Of a DNA stretch of 64,000 nucleotides, positions 18,010 through 27,487 are shown one piece after another. The stretch is from Flavobacterium sp. MFBS3-15 (GTDB lineage: Bacteria > Bacteroidota > Bacteroidia > Flavobacteriales > Flavobacteriaceae): contig NZ_JAPCHV010000002.1 of assembly GCF_026107645.2 (NCBI RefSeq), forward strand, positions 186,001 to 250,000, given 5' to 3'. A program made the position numbers and the translations under genes. The stretch's first letter is position 1. Each line of letters opens with the position of its first letter. The notes beneath the pieces are model-generated. The model did no database searches and was not told where the DNA came from. It worked only from the letters and a program-made list of their open reading frames with translations.

Positions 18010-19314
18010 TTGAGAACTACAGCAACGTTTACCATACAAAATACCGAAACCTTTAAAAAACAGCTGCTGCAATGGGCACAGCAGTTCCGTGAAGCGGTAT
18101 TTCTGGACAGCAACAGCTATGAGCAAAAATATACCTCCTATGATGCCGTGCTGGCTGTGGATGCGCTTACTTCTATAAAAACCGACTACCACAACGCCTT
18201 TGAAGAGCTGAACGAATACCAGCAGGTTACAAAGGACTGGCTTTTTGGTTACCTTTCCTATGACCTGAAAAACGATACGGAAGACCTGCAATCGAAGAAC
18301 TATGACGGGCTTGGCTTTCCCGACCTTTTTTTCTTCCAGCCGAAGAAACTTTTTTTGCTGAAAGGGAATGAACTGGAAGTACAGTATTTGCTGATGTGCG
18401 ATGATGAAATTGATTCAGACTTTAATGAAATTACGAATTTGGAATTACGAATTACGCCGGCAACCGACAACCGGCAACCTGTACCTATAACCATAAAACA
18501 GCGCATTTCGAAAGAAAGCTATCTGGATAAAGTTGGGCAGATGCTGGCGCACATCCACCGTGGGGATATTTATGAGGCTAACTTCTGCATGGAATTTTAT
18601 GCAGAAGATGCAATTATCGACCCGCTTGCAACCTATGAAAAACTTAATACCATATCCGAACCGCCGTTTGCCGTTTACTTTAAAAATTACAGGCAGTACC
18701 TGATGTCTGCCTCGCCTGAAAGATATTTACGCAAGGAGGGTGATATGGTCATTTCGCAGCCCATAAAAGGCACCGCCAGGCGCAGCGCCGATCCAGATGA
18801 GGACAATGCCATTAAAAAGGAACTGGCCGCTAATGAAAAAGAACGTTCAGAGAACATTATGATCGTCGACTTGGTGCGTAACGACCTGTCGCGTACAGCA
18901 GCCAAAGGTTCGGTAGCCGTGGAGGAGCTTTGCGGGGCATATACCTTTAAGCAGGTGCACCACCTCATTTCGACCGTAGTATCACAATTGGAGCAGGGGA
19001 GCAGGCCGGTAGACTCCATCCGCACCACATACCCGATGGGCAGCATGACGGGCGCACCCAAAATTTCGGCCATGCAGATCATCGAAAAACTCGAGGAAAC
19101 AAAGCGCGGTCTGTATAGCGGTGCGGTGGGTTATTTTACCCCCGATGGCGATTTCGATTTTAATGTGGTTATCCGTAGCATTCTTTATAATGTTGATAAT
19201 AAGTATATTTCATTTTCAGTGGGAAGTGCTATTACGGCCAAAGCCAATCCGGAGGCAGAATACGAAGAATGTTTATTAAAAGCACGCGCCATGCGCAAGG
19301 TACTGGAAGAGTAG
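18010..19314 (+). CDS. pabB: Anthranilate synthase component I family / aminodeoxychorismate synthase PabB
   Basis: 434 residues starting at a TTG; no in-frame ATG precedes the conserved part. The C-terminal chorismate-binding domain is clear: HRGDIYEANFCMEF, SPERYLRKEGDMVISQPIKG, NIMIVDLVRNDLSRTA, MTGAPKISAMQIIE and GLYSGAVGYFTPDG. The order and the KG motif fit PabB, which makes 4-amino-4-deoxychorismate for folate. The N-terminal third is divergent. No glutaminase subunit or trp gene is adjacent, and the neighbours tilS and dsbD favour pabB over trpE. Confidence 0.85.
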   Translation: MRTTATFTIQNTETFKKQLLQWAQQFREAVFLDSNSYEQKYTSYDAVLAVDALTSIKTDYHNAFEELNEYQQVTKDWLFGYLSYDLKNDTEDLQSKNYDGLGFPDLFFFQPKKLFLLKGNELEVQYLLMCDDEIDSDFNEITNLELRITPATDNRQPVPITIKQRISKESYLDKVGQMLAHIHRGDIYEANFCMEFYAEDAIIDPLATYEKLNTISEPPFAVYFKNYRQYLMSASPERYLRKEGDMVISQPIKGTARRSADPDEDNAIKKELAANEKERSENIMIVDLVRNDLSRTAAKGSVAVEELCGAYTFKQVHHLISTVVSQLEQGSRPVDSIRTTYPMGSMTGAPKISAMQIIEKLEETKRGLYSGAVGYFTPDGDFDFNVVIRSILYNVDNKYISFSVGSAITAKANPEAEYEECLLKARAMRKVLEE

Positions 19315-19342
19315 CTTTCGGGAAAAATTCGTACTTTTGAAG

Positions 19343-20653
19343 ATGCTTTCGAAATTGCAAGATCATTTATCAAAAAACCTCCCGTTCTTAAAAGACAGCA
19401 AACTCCTTGTTGCGGTTTCGGGTGGTCTAGACAGTATGGTTCTTGTACATCTCCTTCAGCAACTGAATTACAACATTTCAATAGCGCATTGCAACTTCAA
19501 CTTGCGTGGAAATGAGAGCGATGGCGATGAGGAATCCATTACACAATATGCTAAAGAAAATAGTTTTAATTTTTTTGTAACCCGCTTTGATACAAAAAGT
19601 TTCGCGTCTGATAATAAACTATCAATTCAGGTAGCGGCAAGGCAGTTGCGTTATCTTTGGTTTGACGAATTATTACGCGAAAACAACCTTGATTACCTCC
19701 TCACCGCACACCATCTTGATGATTCCATAGAGACTTTTTTAATCAACCTGACCCGCGGGACAGGGCTTGATGGGCTGAAGGGTATCCCGCAGCAGAATGG
19801 CAACATCGTGCGGCCGCTGCTTCCTTTTACCCGTGATGAGATCCTGGCCTACGCCAAAGAGAATAATATACAATGGCGCGAGGACAGCAGCAATGCTTCC
19901 GACAAATACCTGCGCAATAAACTGCGGCACGATGTGGTTCCGTTGCTGAAAGAGCTTAATTCCGGTTTTGCAGATTCTTTCAGGCAGACGCTGGAGTATC
20001 TCCAACAAGCGCAGTCATTGGTTGAGGATGCGTCAGTATTGATCTACAAACAGGTGGTTTCCGAAAAGGAAAATCAAAAGCATTTTGATATTGTACAATT
20101 GAAACGACTGCCCAACTACAGGGCTTATCTGTACCAATGGCTCAGTCCGTTTGGATTTACTGCATGGGACGATATTTATGCACTTGCTGATGCTCAATCG
20201 GGAAAGTATATTCTGTCGCAAAATTTCAGGCTGTTGAAAGACAGGGCAGTACTCATACTGGAACCGCTTTCGCAAGAGAAAGATAAAGTTTTTGAGATTG
20301 CCGAAAGCCAACATAAAATTGATGATCCCATAAGTTTGACCTTCTCAAGAACTCATGCAATCAATGAAAATACAACAAAAAAAACTGTTTTTGTTGATAA
20401 TCAATTAATAAAATTCCCGTTAATTCTTCGTAAATGGAGTGATGGTGATTACTTTTGCCCTACTGGTATGAATGGGCAACGGAAGAAAATCTCTAAATTC
20501 TTTAAGGATGAGAAATTCAATCTTAGCGAAAAGGAAAATACCTGGCTGCTGTGCTCCGGAGAAGATATTTTATGGGTGGTGGGCCACCGTGCCGATGACC
20601 GTTTTAAAGCAACAAAAACAACAAACATAATTTTAAAAATAGAAGTTTTATAA
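19343..20653 (+). CDS. tilS: tRNA(Ile)-lysidine synthase TilS
   Basis: 436 residues from the ATG at 19343. The PP-loop ATPase motif SGGLDSMVLVHLL lies near residue 30, followed by HCNFNLRGNESDGDE, a hallmark of TilS, then LTAHHLDDSIETFLINLTRG. The C-terminal substrate-binding domain ends with LRKWSDGDYFCPTGM and KKISKFFKDEKF. It converts the wobble cytidine of the AUA-reading tRNA(Ile) to lysidine and is normally essential. Downstream of pabB by 28 bases and 2 bases before dsbD, so it is probably in one operon, although a -7-like TACTTTTG (19332-19339) abuts its start. Confidence 0.92.
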   Translation: MLSKLQDHLSKNLPFLKDSKLLVAVSGGLDSMVLVHLLQQLNYNISIAHCNFNLRGNESDGDEESITQYAKENSFNFFVTRFDTKSFASDNKLSIQVAARQLRYLWFDELLRENNLDYLLTAHHLDDSIETFLINLTRGTGLDGLKGIPQQNGNIVRPLLPFTRDEILAYAKENNIQWREDSSNASDKYLRNKLRHDVVPLLKELNSGFADSFRQTLEYLQQAQSLVEDASVLIYKQVVSEKENQKHFDIVQLKRLPNYRAYLYQWLSPFGFTAWDDIYALADAQSGKYILSQNFRLLKDRAVLILEPLSQEKDKVFEIAESQHKIDDPISLTFSRTHAINENTTKKTVFVDNQLIKFPLILRKWSDGDYFCPTGMNGQRKKISKFFKDEKFNLSEKENTWLLCSGEDILWVVGHRADDRFKATKTTNIILKIEVL

Positions 20654-20655
20654 TA

Positions 20656-22635
20656 ATGAGAAAATTAGCATTCACCTTATTCCTGCTATTTGCTTTTGTA
20701 ACTTCATGGGCTCAGGCACCCGATAAGCACCCCGTAAAATGGACTTCGAAGATCGAAAAGAAGTCGGATAACGAATATGTAATTACCCTCGACGGCGTCA
20801 TTGAAGACAAGTGGCATGTATATTCTCAGTTTACCCCGGATGGTGGCGCTCTTCCGCTGGAGATTACCTTTAATAATGATAAAGGTAATTTTGAAGCTGT
20901 TGGCAAGGCAGAAGAAAGCCCGTATGAAAAGGCTTTTAATAAAACTTTTGGCGTAGACGAATATTTTTGGAGCCATGAAGTACAGTTGAAACAGACAATT
21001 AAGACAACCAATGCTGACAACAACCTTGTGCAGCTTGATTTATTTTATCAGGTTTGCAAGGAAGTGTGCATACAAGGAAATTTCTTTTTTGAATATGACC
21101 TGAAAAACCTTACTGCTAAAGAGGTTAAGCTGTTCAGCGACCCAACAACTGCCGCTAAAACCGAAACGCCAAAAAAGGCTGAGGAGGTTACGCCTGCCTC
21201 CCCAACAAAAAAGGCTAAGGATGGCGATAAAGGTATCATGACAATTTTCATTGTGGCATTCTTTTCGGGGTTTGCGGCACTGCTTACCCCATGCGTTTTC
21301 CCAATGATCCCAATGACGGTAAGCGTGTTTACCAAAGCAAGTAAAACAAGGGCTCAGGGCATCCGTAATGCCATATTTTTCGGACTATCCATCATCATCA
21401 TATATGTATTGTTGGGTTCGATAGTTACCGCAATTTTTGGGGTAGACTCGCTCAACAGGCTATCTACGAATGTGTGGTTTAACCTTGCCTTTTTCGCATT
21501 GCTTGTATTCTTTGCCATATCATTTCTTGGAGGGTTTGAGATCATGCTGCCCAATTCATGGGCAAATAAAGTAGACCGCCAGGCCGATAGGGGTGGATTT
21601 GTAGGGATATTGTTCATGGCCCTTGCCCTGGCAATTGTTTCTTTCTCATGTACAGGCCCTATCGTGGGTACGCTTCTTGTGGAAGCTGCATCGAAAGGCG
21701 GGCTTGCACCGGTGATTGGGATGGTAGGGTTCTCATCAGCTCTTGCCTTGCCGTTCATGCTGTTTGCGATGTTTCCGGGCTGGATGAACTCCCTGCCAAA
21801 ATCGGGCGGGTGGCTCAATACGGTTAAAGTATCGCTTGGTTTCCTTGAACTGGGGCTTGCATTTAAATTTCTATCCAAAGCCGATCTTGTTACACAATCG
21901 CACTTGTTGGAAAGGGAAATATTCCTTGTAATATGGATTGCCGTATTTGGCGCATGGGCTTTATACCTTTTCGGGAAACTGGTACTGCCACACGATACTC
22001 CTGTATCTTACATATCGGTCGGAAGGCTGCTTACAGGCCTGCTAGTGCTTTCGTTTACCATTTACCTTATTCCCGGACTTTGGGGTGCGCCATTAAAACT
22101 GATCAGCGGATTTCCACCACCATTGCGCTATAGCGAAAGCCCAGACGGGGTGGGCAGGATCAATGTAAGCGGAAGCCTGCCGGAGGGAGCAAAGCTGGTT
22201 GGTAAAGACATCATGGCATTTGAAGATTATGATAAAGGACTCGCTTACGCCAAAGAAGTAGGAAAACCGGTAATGATCGATTTCACCGGGTATGGTTGCG
22301 AGAACTGCCGTAAGATGGAAGATAATGTATGGTCTGATGACCGTATCCATACCATCCTGAAGGACGAGGTTGTGCTGATATCACTTTATGTAGACGCTAC
22401 CGAAGAACTTCCTGAAGCCCAGCAATACCGGTCGGAAACAACCGGAAGGAAAGTAAAAACCGTGGGTAACAAATGGTTTGAATTCCAGGTGAAGAAGTAT
22501 GGTGCTGCCGCACAGCCCTTGTATGTTGTAATAGACCATGAAGAGAACAACCTGAACGAACCTGTAGGCTACACTCCCGATGTAGAAGAGTACCTGCAAT
22601 GGCTGAAGGACGGTGTTTCCAAATTCAATAAATAA
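20656..22635 (+). CDS. dsbD: DsbD-like thiol:disulfide interchange protein
   Basis: 659 residues: a signal peptide (ending TSWAQA), an N-terminal DsbC/DsbD-alpha-type domain with one Cys pair (VCKEVC near 135-140), and a central membrane domain of about eight helices with the CcdA-type LLTPCVFPMIPMTV. A C-terminal thioredoxin-like domain with YGCENCRKM lies near residue 545. It carries reducing power from cytoplasmic thioredoxin across the inner membrane. Follows tilS by 2 bases, and the shared terminator lies 5 bases after its stop. Confidence 0.9.
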   Translation: MRKLAFTLFLLFAFVTSWAQAPDKHPVKWTSKIEKKSDNEYVITLDGVIEDKWHVYSQFTPDGGALPLEITFNNDKGNFEAVGKAEESPYEKAFNKTFGVDEYFWSHEVQLKQTIKTTNADNNLVQLDLFYQVCKEVCIQGNFFFEYDLKNLTAKEVKLFSDPTTAAKTETPKKAEEVTPASPTKKAKDGDKGIMTIFIVAFFSGFAALLTPCVFPMIPMTVSVFTKASKTRAQGIRNAIFFGLSIIIIYVLLGSIVTAIFGVDSLNRLSTNVWFNLAFFALLVFFAISFLGGFEIMLPNSWANKVDRQADRGGFVGILFMALALAIVSFSCTGPIVGTLLVEAASKGGLAPVIGMVGFSSALALPFMLFAMFPGWMNSLPKSGGWLNTVKVSLGFLELGLAFKFLSKADLVTQSHLLEREIFLVIWIAVFGAWALYLFGKLVLPHDTPVSYISVGRLLTGLLVLSFTIYLIPGLWGAPLKLISGFPPPLRYSESPDGVGRINVSGSLPEGAKLVGKDIMAFEDYDKGLAYAKEVGKPVMIDFTGYGCENCRKMEDNVWSDDRIHTILKDEVVLISLYVDATEELPEAQQYRSETTGRKVKTVGNKWFEFQVKKYGAAAQPLYVVIDHEENNLNEPVGYTPDVEEYLQWLKDGVSKFNK

Positions 22636-22638
22636 AAA

Positions 22639-22666
22639 TCAGGGCGCAATTAAGCGCCCTTTTTAA
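22639..22666 (+). terminator. Rho-independent terminator between convergent dsbD and the CoA-disulfide-reductase-like gene
   Basis: The stem AGGGCGC / GCGCCCT (22641-22647 and 22654-22660) has a 6-base loop followed by TTTT on the plus strand. The A-rich left side (AAAAATC) gives a weaker T-run on the minus strand, so it may act in both directions. Confidence 0.85.
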
Positions 22667-22669
22667 TAT

Positions 22670-24028
22670 CTATATTTCATTGATAAGCTTGCGTGCCGCC
22701 GTCTGCACCGGGTCCCAAACTGGAGAAAAGGGTGGGGCATAGGACAGGTCGAGGTCGATGATGTTTTGCAATGTCAGGTTGTGGGTGAGCGCCGTCGCCA
22801 GTACGTCGATGCGTTTGGCCGCGCCTTCCTCGCCTATGATCTGCCCCCCGAGCAGCCTGCCGCTATTCTTTTCAGCCAGCAGTTTAACGGTTATGTCTTT
22901 TGAGTTGGGGTAATAATGAGCCCTTGTCTTGCTGGCAATAATGCCTGTTACGTAATCAATCCCCAGCTTTTTGAGTTCCTTTTCCTGTAGCCCCGTGCGA
23001 CCGATTTCGTAGCTGCACACCTTACACACTGCTGTGCCCACACCGCCCGGGAAGAGCAGTTTTTCACCTGCAATGTTGCTTCCTGCCACCAGACCCGTTT
23101 TATTGGCCAAAGTGCCCATGGCAAAGTATACCTGCTGCTTGCTCACCAGGTGCAGTGTTTCGGTACAGTCGCCAGCGGCCCATACATCGGGAATGTTAGT
23201 CTGCATGTGGGCGTTTACCTTTATGGCACCTTTTACGCCCAACTCGATTTTCGACCCTTTCAGGAATGCCGTATTAGGTGATGTTCCCATGCCCAGCACC
23301 ACAATGTCTGTTGGGATGGATTGCTTGTTGGTTACCACGGCCTTAATGCAGTTGCCTTCCAGGTCAAAGGAAACCAGTTCTTCACCCAGGTACAGCGTAA
23401 CGCCGAGTTTCCGCATGGCATCCGATACGATCTCGCCCATATCGGGGTCGAGGGTATTCATCACCTGTTCGCCACGGTTTATAAGGCTCACTTTTAATCC
23501 CCGTATGAGCAGTGCCTCCGCCATTTCCAGCCCAATGTATCCACCGCCTATTATAACTGCGGTTTTGGGTGCCACATCCTCAATATATTTCTCGAGGTTA
23601 ATACCACTTTTGAGTGTCGAAATACCAAAGATGTTTTCGGCATCATAGCCCTTTATGTCGGCCGGGCAATACGCTTTCCCGCCTGTGGCAATCAATAGCT
23701 GGCCGTAGTCCTGCCAAAATTCCTCCTGCTTTACTTTGTCCTGTACCCTGATGCGCTTTTTGTTGGTATCCACCTCAAGTACAAGGTGGAGGGTACGCAC
23801 ATCGATGTTGTATTTGTCCCTGAAGGTTTGCGGCTTGCGTACGATGAGCTCATCCACAGTCTTAACCGTTTCGGAAATATAATAGGGTATCCCGCATGCC
23901 GAGTAGGAGGTATATTGCGATTTTTCGAACACGATGATCTCGCGGTCGGGCTGTTCGCGGCGTACTTTTGAAGCTGCCGACATCCCGGCAGCATCGCCAC
24001 CAATTATTACAAGTGTATCACTAATCAT
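22670..24028 (-). CDS. FAD-dependent oxidoreductase, CoA-disulfide reductase / NADH oxidase type
   Basis: 452 residues. It carries FAD-binding LVIIGGDAAGMSAAS, then YTSYSACGIPYYIS with the single redox-active cysteine (about Cys45) typical of CoA-disulfide reductases and NADH oxidases. An NAD-binding VIIGGGYIGLEMAEAL follows, and a second FAD motif VWAAGDCTET. The C-terminal dimerisation domain retains tyrosines (YYPNSKD, LSYAPPFSP). Reduces CoA disulfide or polysulfide with NAD(P)H in relatives. No rhodanese domain is fused. The gene overlaps the upstream antiporter gene by 8 bases, so the two are co-transcribed. Confidence 0.85.
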   Translation of the reverse strand: MISDTLVIIGGDAAGMSAASKVRREQPDREIIVFEKSQYTSYSACGIPYYISETVKTVDELIVRKPQTFRDKYNIDVRTLHLVLEVDTNKKRIRVQDKVKQEEFWQDYGQLLIATGGKAYCPADIKGYDAENIFGISTLKSGINLEKYIEDVAPKTAVIIGGGYIGLEMAEALLIRGLKVSLINRGEQVMNTLDPDMGEIVSDAMRKLGVTLYLGEELVSFDLEGNCIKAVVTNKQSIPTDIVVLGMGTSPNTAFLKGSKIELGVKGAIKVNAHMQTNIPDVWAAGDCTETLHLVSKQQVYFAMGTLANKTGLVAGSNIAGEKLLFPGGVGTAVCKVCSYEIGRTGLQEKELKKLGIDYVTGIIASKTRAHYYPNSKDITVKLLAEKNSGRLLGGQIIGEEGAAKRIDVLATALTHNLTLQNIIDLDLSYAPPFSPVWDPVQTAARKLINEI

Positions 24029-25259
24029 ATTTATGTATTTTTTTTTGTACCGAACGTGCTGTTATACCATGTATAAGTACAGAGAAGAAAATTGTAGCTA
24101 TCGTCAGTGAAATTAGTGTTTTAGCGTCATCAAAGTTAGCAGCGCTAAGGGCATAAGCCAGGTAATATATGGAACCGATTCCCCTCATGCCATAAAATGA
24201 CAACGAAAAACGCTGAAAGCGGTTAAGGCCGGTTCCTAATAATGCTATATAACCTGCGACCGGCCTTATAACTATTACCATTGTTAAGGCTACAATAAGT
24301 AAGGGCAAGACCAGAAGCTTATCGTAGTGCATGGCTATAAAAACACCGGTAGCAATAAATATGAGCGCTACAACAAAACTTTCAAGTTCTTCATTAAAAT
24401 CGTGCAGGTTGTTCATGTGTTCAACATCTTTCTCGAAATTGCTGAATATGCAGGCTGCAAAAAAAACGGCAAGGAAACCGTATCCACCCAAAATTTCGCA
24501 TATTGCATACGGAAGCAAAACCAGGGCAAGCGATAGCACCCCCCGACTGATCCTGCCGATTACATGACCCATTGTAATTGAAAAAATTGCTTTATAGAGT
24601 AACCACCCACATCCGAGCCCTGTGGTAATGCCTATAGCTATTTTAAGCAAAAAGTAGTGCAAAAACCAATTACTTAACCAGTCAGTATAGTCTGGGCCAC
24701 TGGTTGCAAAAAGTATGGCGAACCATGTAAAAGGAAAAGCGAGGCCATCATTAATCCCTGCTTCAGAGGTAAGCCCAAGCTTTACTTTGGATGTATCCTC
24801 TTCACCGGGATCAGATGTTTGCAATTCACTTGCCAGTACCGGGTCGGTAGGAGATATTAAGGCACCAAAGAGCATTGCCGTAGCAGGCGCAAAACCCATT
24901 ACCCACCAGCCTAATATTCCCGCAGCAAGAATAGTGAAAGGCATGGCTATGAGCAATAAACGGAAAGAATATTTCCATGTTGACCATTTGAAAGGGTATT
25001 TTATGCGCAACCCTGCATTGGCAAGGGCCACAAGGACTACAAATTCAGTCACATGCTCAATTTCTTCCAGTTGCTGCAAAGGCTTTATAACCTTAGCCCC
25101 TAAAGCCAGGCAAGACACTATACCTATAAAAATATAGATTATCGGTGGCGATATGTACATTTTTTTTAACAACGGAGGTACTACTGCGGCCAGTAACGCA
25201 ACAATTCCTGCTATGAGAAGCAGCAAAATATGGGGATTTGATTTTAGAAATTCAGGCAT
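24021..25259 (-). CDS. Cation:proton antiporter (CPA1 / NhaP-like)
   Basis: 412 residues with about 11-12 hydrophobic segments. The functional centre matches CPA1 exchangers: MLFGALISPTDPVLASE for the first discontinuous helix and EAGINDGLAFPFTW for the conserved Asn-Asp helix. There is no C-terminal cytoplasmic regulatory domain. Expected to exchange Na+ or K+ for protons at the inner membrane. Overlaps the next gene (CoA-disulfide-reductase-like) by 8 bases, which suggests translational coupling between ion and redox homeostasis functions. Confidence 0.88.
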   Translation of the reverse strand: MPEFLKSNPHILLLLIAGIVALLAAVVPPLLKKMYISPPIIYIFIGIVSCLALGAKVIKPLQQLEEIEHVTEFVVLVALANAGLRIKYPFKWSTWKYSFRLLLIAMPFTILAAGILGWWVMGFAPATAMLFGALISPTDPVLASELQTSDPGEEDTSKVKLGLTSEAGINDGLAFPFTWFAILFATSGPDYTDWLSNWFLHYFLLKIAIGITTGLGCGWLLYKAIFSITMGHVIGRISRGVLSLALVLLPYAICEILGGYGFLAVFFAACIFSNFEKDVEHMNNLHDFNEELESFVVALIFIATGVFIAMHYDKLLVLPLLIVALTMVIVIRPVAGYIALLGTGLNRFQRFSLSFYGMRGIGSIYYLAYALSAANFDDAKTLISLTIATIFFSVLIHGITARSVQKKIHKYD

Positions 25260-25270
25260 GATTGTAAGTT

Positions 25271-25305
25271 AAAAAAAACAGCCGGAATGTTGCGTATTCC
25301 GGCTA
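25271..25305 (-). terminator. Rho-independent terminator of the PH-domain gene
   Basis: The perfect stem AGCCGGAAT / ATTCCGGCT (25280-25288 and 25296-25304) has a 7-base loop. On the minus strand it is followed by a run of eight T. Confidence 0.88.
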
Positions 25306-25331
25306 AAAATAAATAAACAGGTTTAGTATAA

Positions 25332-25709
25332 TTACTTCAATATGTACTGGCTGAGAATCTGGTACACCTCGTTGATGTTGTTGTCCTTGCCAAATTGCTT
25401 TTTGATCGGCACGCTTTCGCCCCGCACCCATATTTTCAGCTCGGCATCAAGGTCGAGCAGGCCGGCGCTCTCCTTGGAGAATTTATTGATATTGGCATAA
25501 GGAATCGAAACATAATCTACCTTGCTGCCCGTAATGCCCTGCTTGTCGACCAAAATGAGCCTTTTATTAGTAAACACGAACATGTCGCGTATCAGCTTGT
25601 ATGCCTTTTCGATGTTCTCTCCCTGTATGAGTATCGGTTTGAATTCGTCCCTGATCTTATCGATAGATACCTCAGAGGCATTGCCCAGTATGGCGTTGAA
25701 TAATCCCAT
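25332..25709 (-). CDS. PH domain-containing protein (bacterial PH, YvbH-like)
   Basis: 125 residues making up one bacterial pleckstrin-homology-like domain: LIQGENIEKAYKLIRDMFVF, TNKRLILVDKQGITGSKV, DYVSIPYANINKFSKES, then the C-terminal helix NNINEVYQILSQYIL. This matches the bPH_1 family of small cytoplasmic proteins of unknown role. It is monocistronic with its own terminator, and divergent from yifB with about 125 bases between start codons. Confidence 0.85.
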   Translation of the reverse strand: MGLFNAILGNASEVSIDKIRDEFKPILIQGENIEKAYKLIRDMFVFTNKRLILVDKQGITGSKVDYVSIPYANINKFSKESAGLLDLDAELKIWVRGESVPIKKQFGKDNNINEVYQILSQYILK

Positions 25710-25835
25710 TTTGCTTTGTTTTTGGTTGAAGAGGTTAAATTATAAAAATGTTTTCAAACAAGAATGCGTCTTTGCTAAAATTTATGACGGTGTTATTAGA
25801 AAATTTTCTTTACTTTCACGTTTAAAATTTTCTAT

Positions 25836-27371
25836 ATGCTGATAAAAGTTTTCGGGAGTGCCGTGTTTGGGGTAGAAGCCACTACCATTACCGTTGAAGT
25901 GAATGTTGATAAAGGTGTGGGCTACCACCTGGTAGGGCTTCCGGACAATGCCGTCAAGGAAAGCAGTTACCGCATTGCCGCCGCGCTCAAGAACAACGGC
26001 TACGCGATGCCGGTAAAGAAATTCACCATCAACATGGCACCCGCCGACCTGCGCAAGGAAGGCTCAGCATACGACCTCACATTAGCCGTAGGGATTTTGG
26101 CAGCCACAGGGCAGATAAAACCCGATGATGTGGATAAATACATCATCATGGGCGAACTCTCGCTCGACGGCAGCCTCCAGCCCGTAAAAGGCGTATTGCC
26201 CATTGCCATCAAGGCTAAAGAGGAAGGCTTTAAAGGCTTTTTCCTGCCGAAGCAAAATGTAAAGGAAGCCGCCATTGTTACCGGATTGGACGTGTACGGT
26301 ATAGAGAATGTAAAGGAGGTCATCGACTTTTTTGAAGGTCGCGGGACTTTGAAACCTACCGTCATCAACACCCGTGAGGAGTTTTTTAAAACCCTTGACT
26401 TCCCCGAATTTGATTTCAGCGATGTTAAAGGACAGGAAAGCATCAAACGATGTATGGAAATTGCCGCGGCTGGTGGGCACAACATCATCCTGATAGGGCC
26501 GCCCGGCGCGGGTAAAACCATGCTCGCCAAGCGCCTGCCAAGCATACTGCCGCCCATGACCTTGCGCGAAGCACTCGAAACTACCAAGATACATAGTGTT
26601 GCCGGAAAGATAAAGAATGTAGGCCTGCTTAACCAAAGGCCGTTCAGGAGCCCGCACCACTCGGCAAGTAGTGTATCGCTGGTAGGAGGAGGGAGCTTTC
26701 CGCAGCCGGGAGAAATTTCGCTGGCCCATAACGGCGTGCTGTTCCTTGATGAGCTGCCCGAATTCAAGCGGGAGGTGCTCGAGGTGATGCGCCAGCCTTT
26801 GGAAGATCGTGAAGTGACCATCAGCCGTGCAAAGTTTACCATAACCTACCCGTCGTCATTCATGCTGGTAGCGAGCATGAACCCAAGCCCTGGCGGGTAC
26901 TTTAACGATCCTGACGCGCCGGTAAGTTCCTCGCCACACGAAATGCAACGCTATTTAAGCAAGATTTCGGGTCCACTTTTAGACCGCATTGACATCCATA
27001 TAGAGGTTACGCCCGTACCGTTCGAAAAACTGTCCGACAACCGCAAGGCAGAAAGCAGCGTGGCCATCCGCGAACGTGTAACAAAAGCCCGGGAGATACA
27101 AACCGAACGCTTTGAGCAGTTTGAAAACATACACTATAACGCCCAGATGAGCACCAAGCAGATACGCGAGTATTGCCAGCTTGACGAGACATCACTGCAA
27201 TTATTAAAAACAGCCATGGAACGCCTTAACCTTTCAGCACGTGCATATGACAGGATTTTGAAGGTGTCGCGCACCATTGCCGACCTGGAAGGCGTGGATA
27301 ATGTACAACCACACCACATATCCGAAGCGATACAGTACAGGAGCCTGGACAGGGAAGGGTGGCTTGGATGA
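25836..27371 (+). CDS. YifB/ComM family Mg-chelatase-like AAA+ ATPase
   Basis: 511 residues. An N-terminal Lon-protease-like (ChlI) domain covers about 1-170, and the AAA+ module carries Walker A GPPGAGKTM (221-229), LFLDELPEF for Walker B and SMNPSPGG for sensor 1. The C-terminal Mg-chelatase domain includes LSARAYDRILKVSRTIADL. ComM-type members are hexameric branch-migration helicases acting in natural transformation; in Bacteroidota the role is usually untested. Stands alone; the following intergenic space is a palindromic repeat. Confidence 0.9.
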   Translation: MLIKVFGSAVFGVEATTITVEVNVDKGVGYHLVGLPDNAVKESSYRIAAALKNNGYAMPVKKFTINMAPADLRKEGSAYDLTLAVGILAATGQIKPDDVDKYIIMGELSLDGSLQPVKGVLPIAIKAKEEGFKGFFLPKQNVKEAAIVTGLDVYGIENVKEVIDFFEGRGTLKPTVINTREEFFKTLDFPEFDFSDVKGQESIKRCMEIAAAGGHNIILIGPPGAGKTMLAKRLPSILPPMTLREALETTKIHSVAGKIKNVGLLNQRPFRSPHHSASSVSLVGGGSFPQPGEISLAHNGVLFLDELPEFKREVLEVMRQPLEDREVTISRAKFTITYPSSFMLVASMNPSPGGYFNDPDAPVSSSPHEMQRYLSKISGPLLDRIDIHIEVTPVPFEKLSDNRKAESSVAIRERVTKAREIQTERFEQFENIHYNAQMSTKQIREYCQLDETSLQLLKTAMERLNLSARAYDRILKVSRTIADLEGVDNVQPHHISEAIQYRSLDREGWLG

Positions 27372-27373
27372 TT

Positions 27374-27480
27374 ATTTCAGATTTTTGATTTCAGATTGAG
27401 CTACACTCGGTCGTCAATGCTGTAAGTTTAAAGATTTGAGTGAAGTTCAATCTGAAATCTACATTCTGAAATCTGAAATT
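27374..27480. repeat. Palindromic intergenic repeat (TTTCAGATT family), copy 1
   Basis: The left arm, starting ATTTCAGATTTTTGATTTCA, pairs with the right arm CAATCTGAAATC and TTCTGAAATCTGAAAT. The whole 107 bases can fold as one long hairpin. A second copy lies at 28978-29074 with the same left-arm ending (TTTCAGATTGAGCT). It sits between convergent yifB and the topoisomerase gene. The loop holds the decamer AGCTACACTC. Confidence 0.8.
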
Positions 27481-27487
27481 AAAATTA

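Noticed and set aside
20704..21335. Several leftward frames opposite dsbD
   Set aside because: Shadows of a well-supported coding frame; no domain or start signal.
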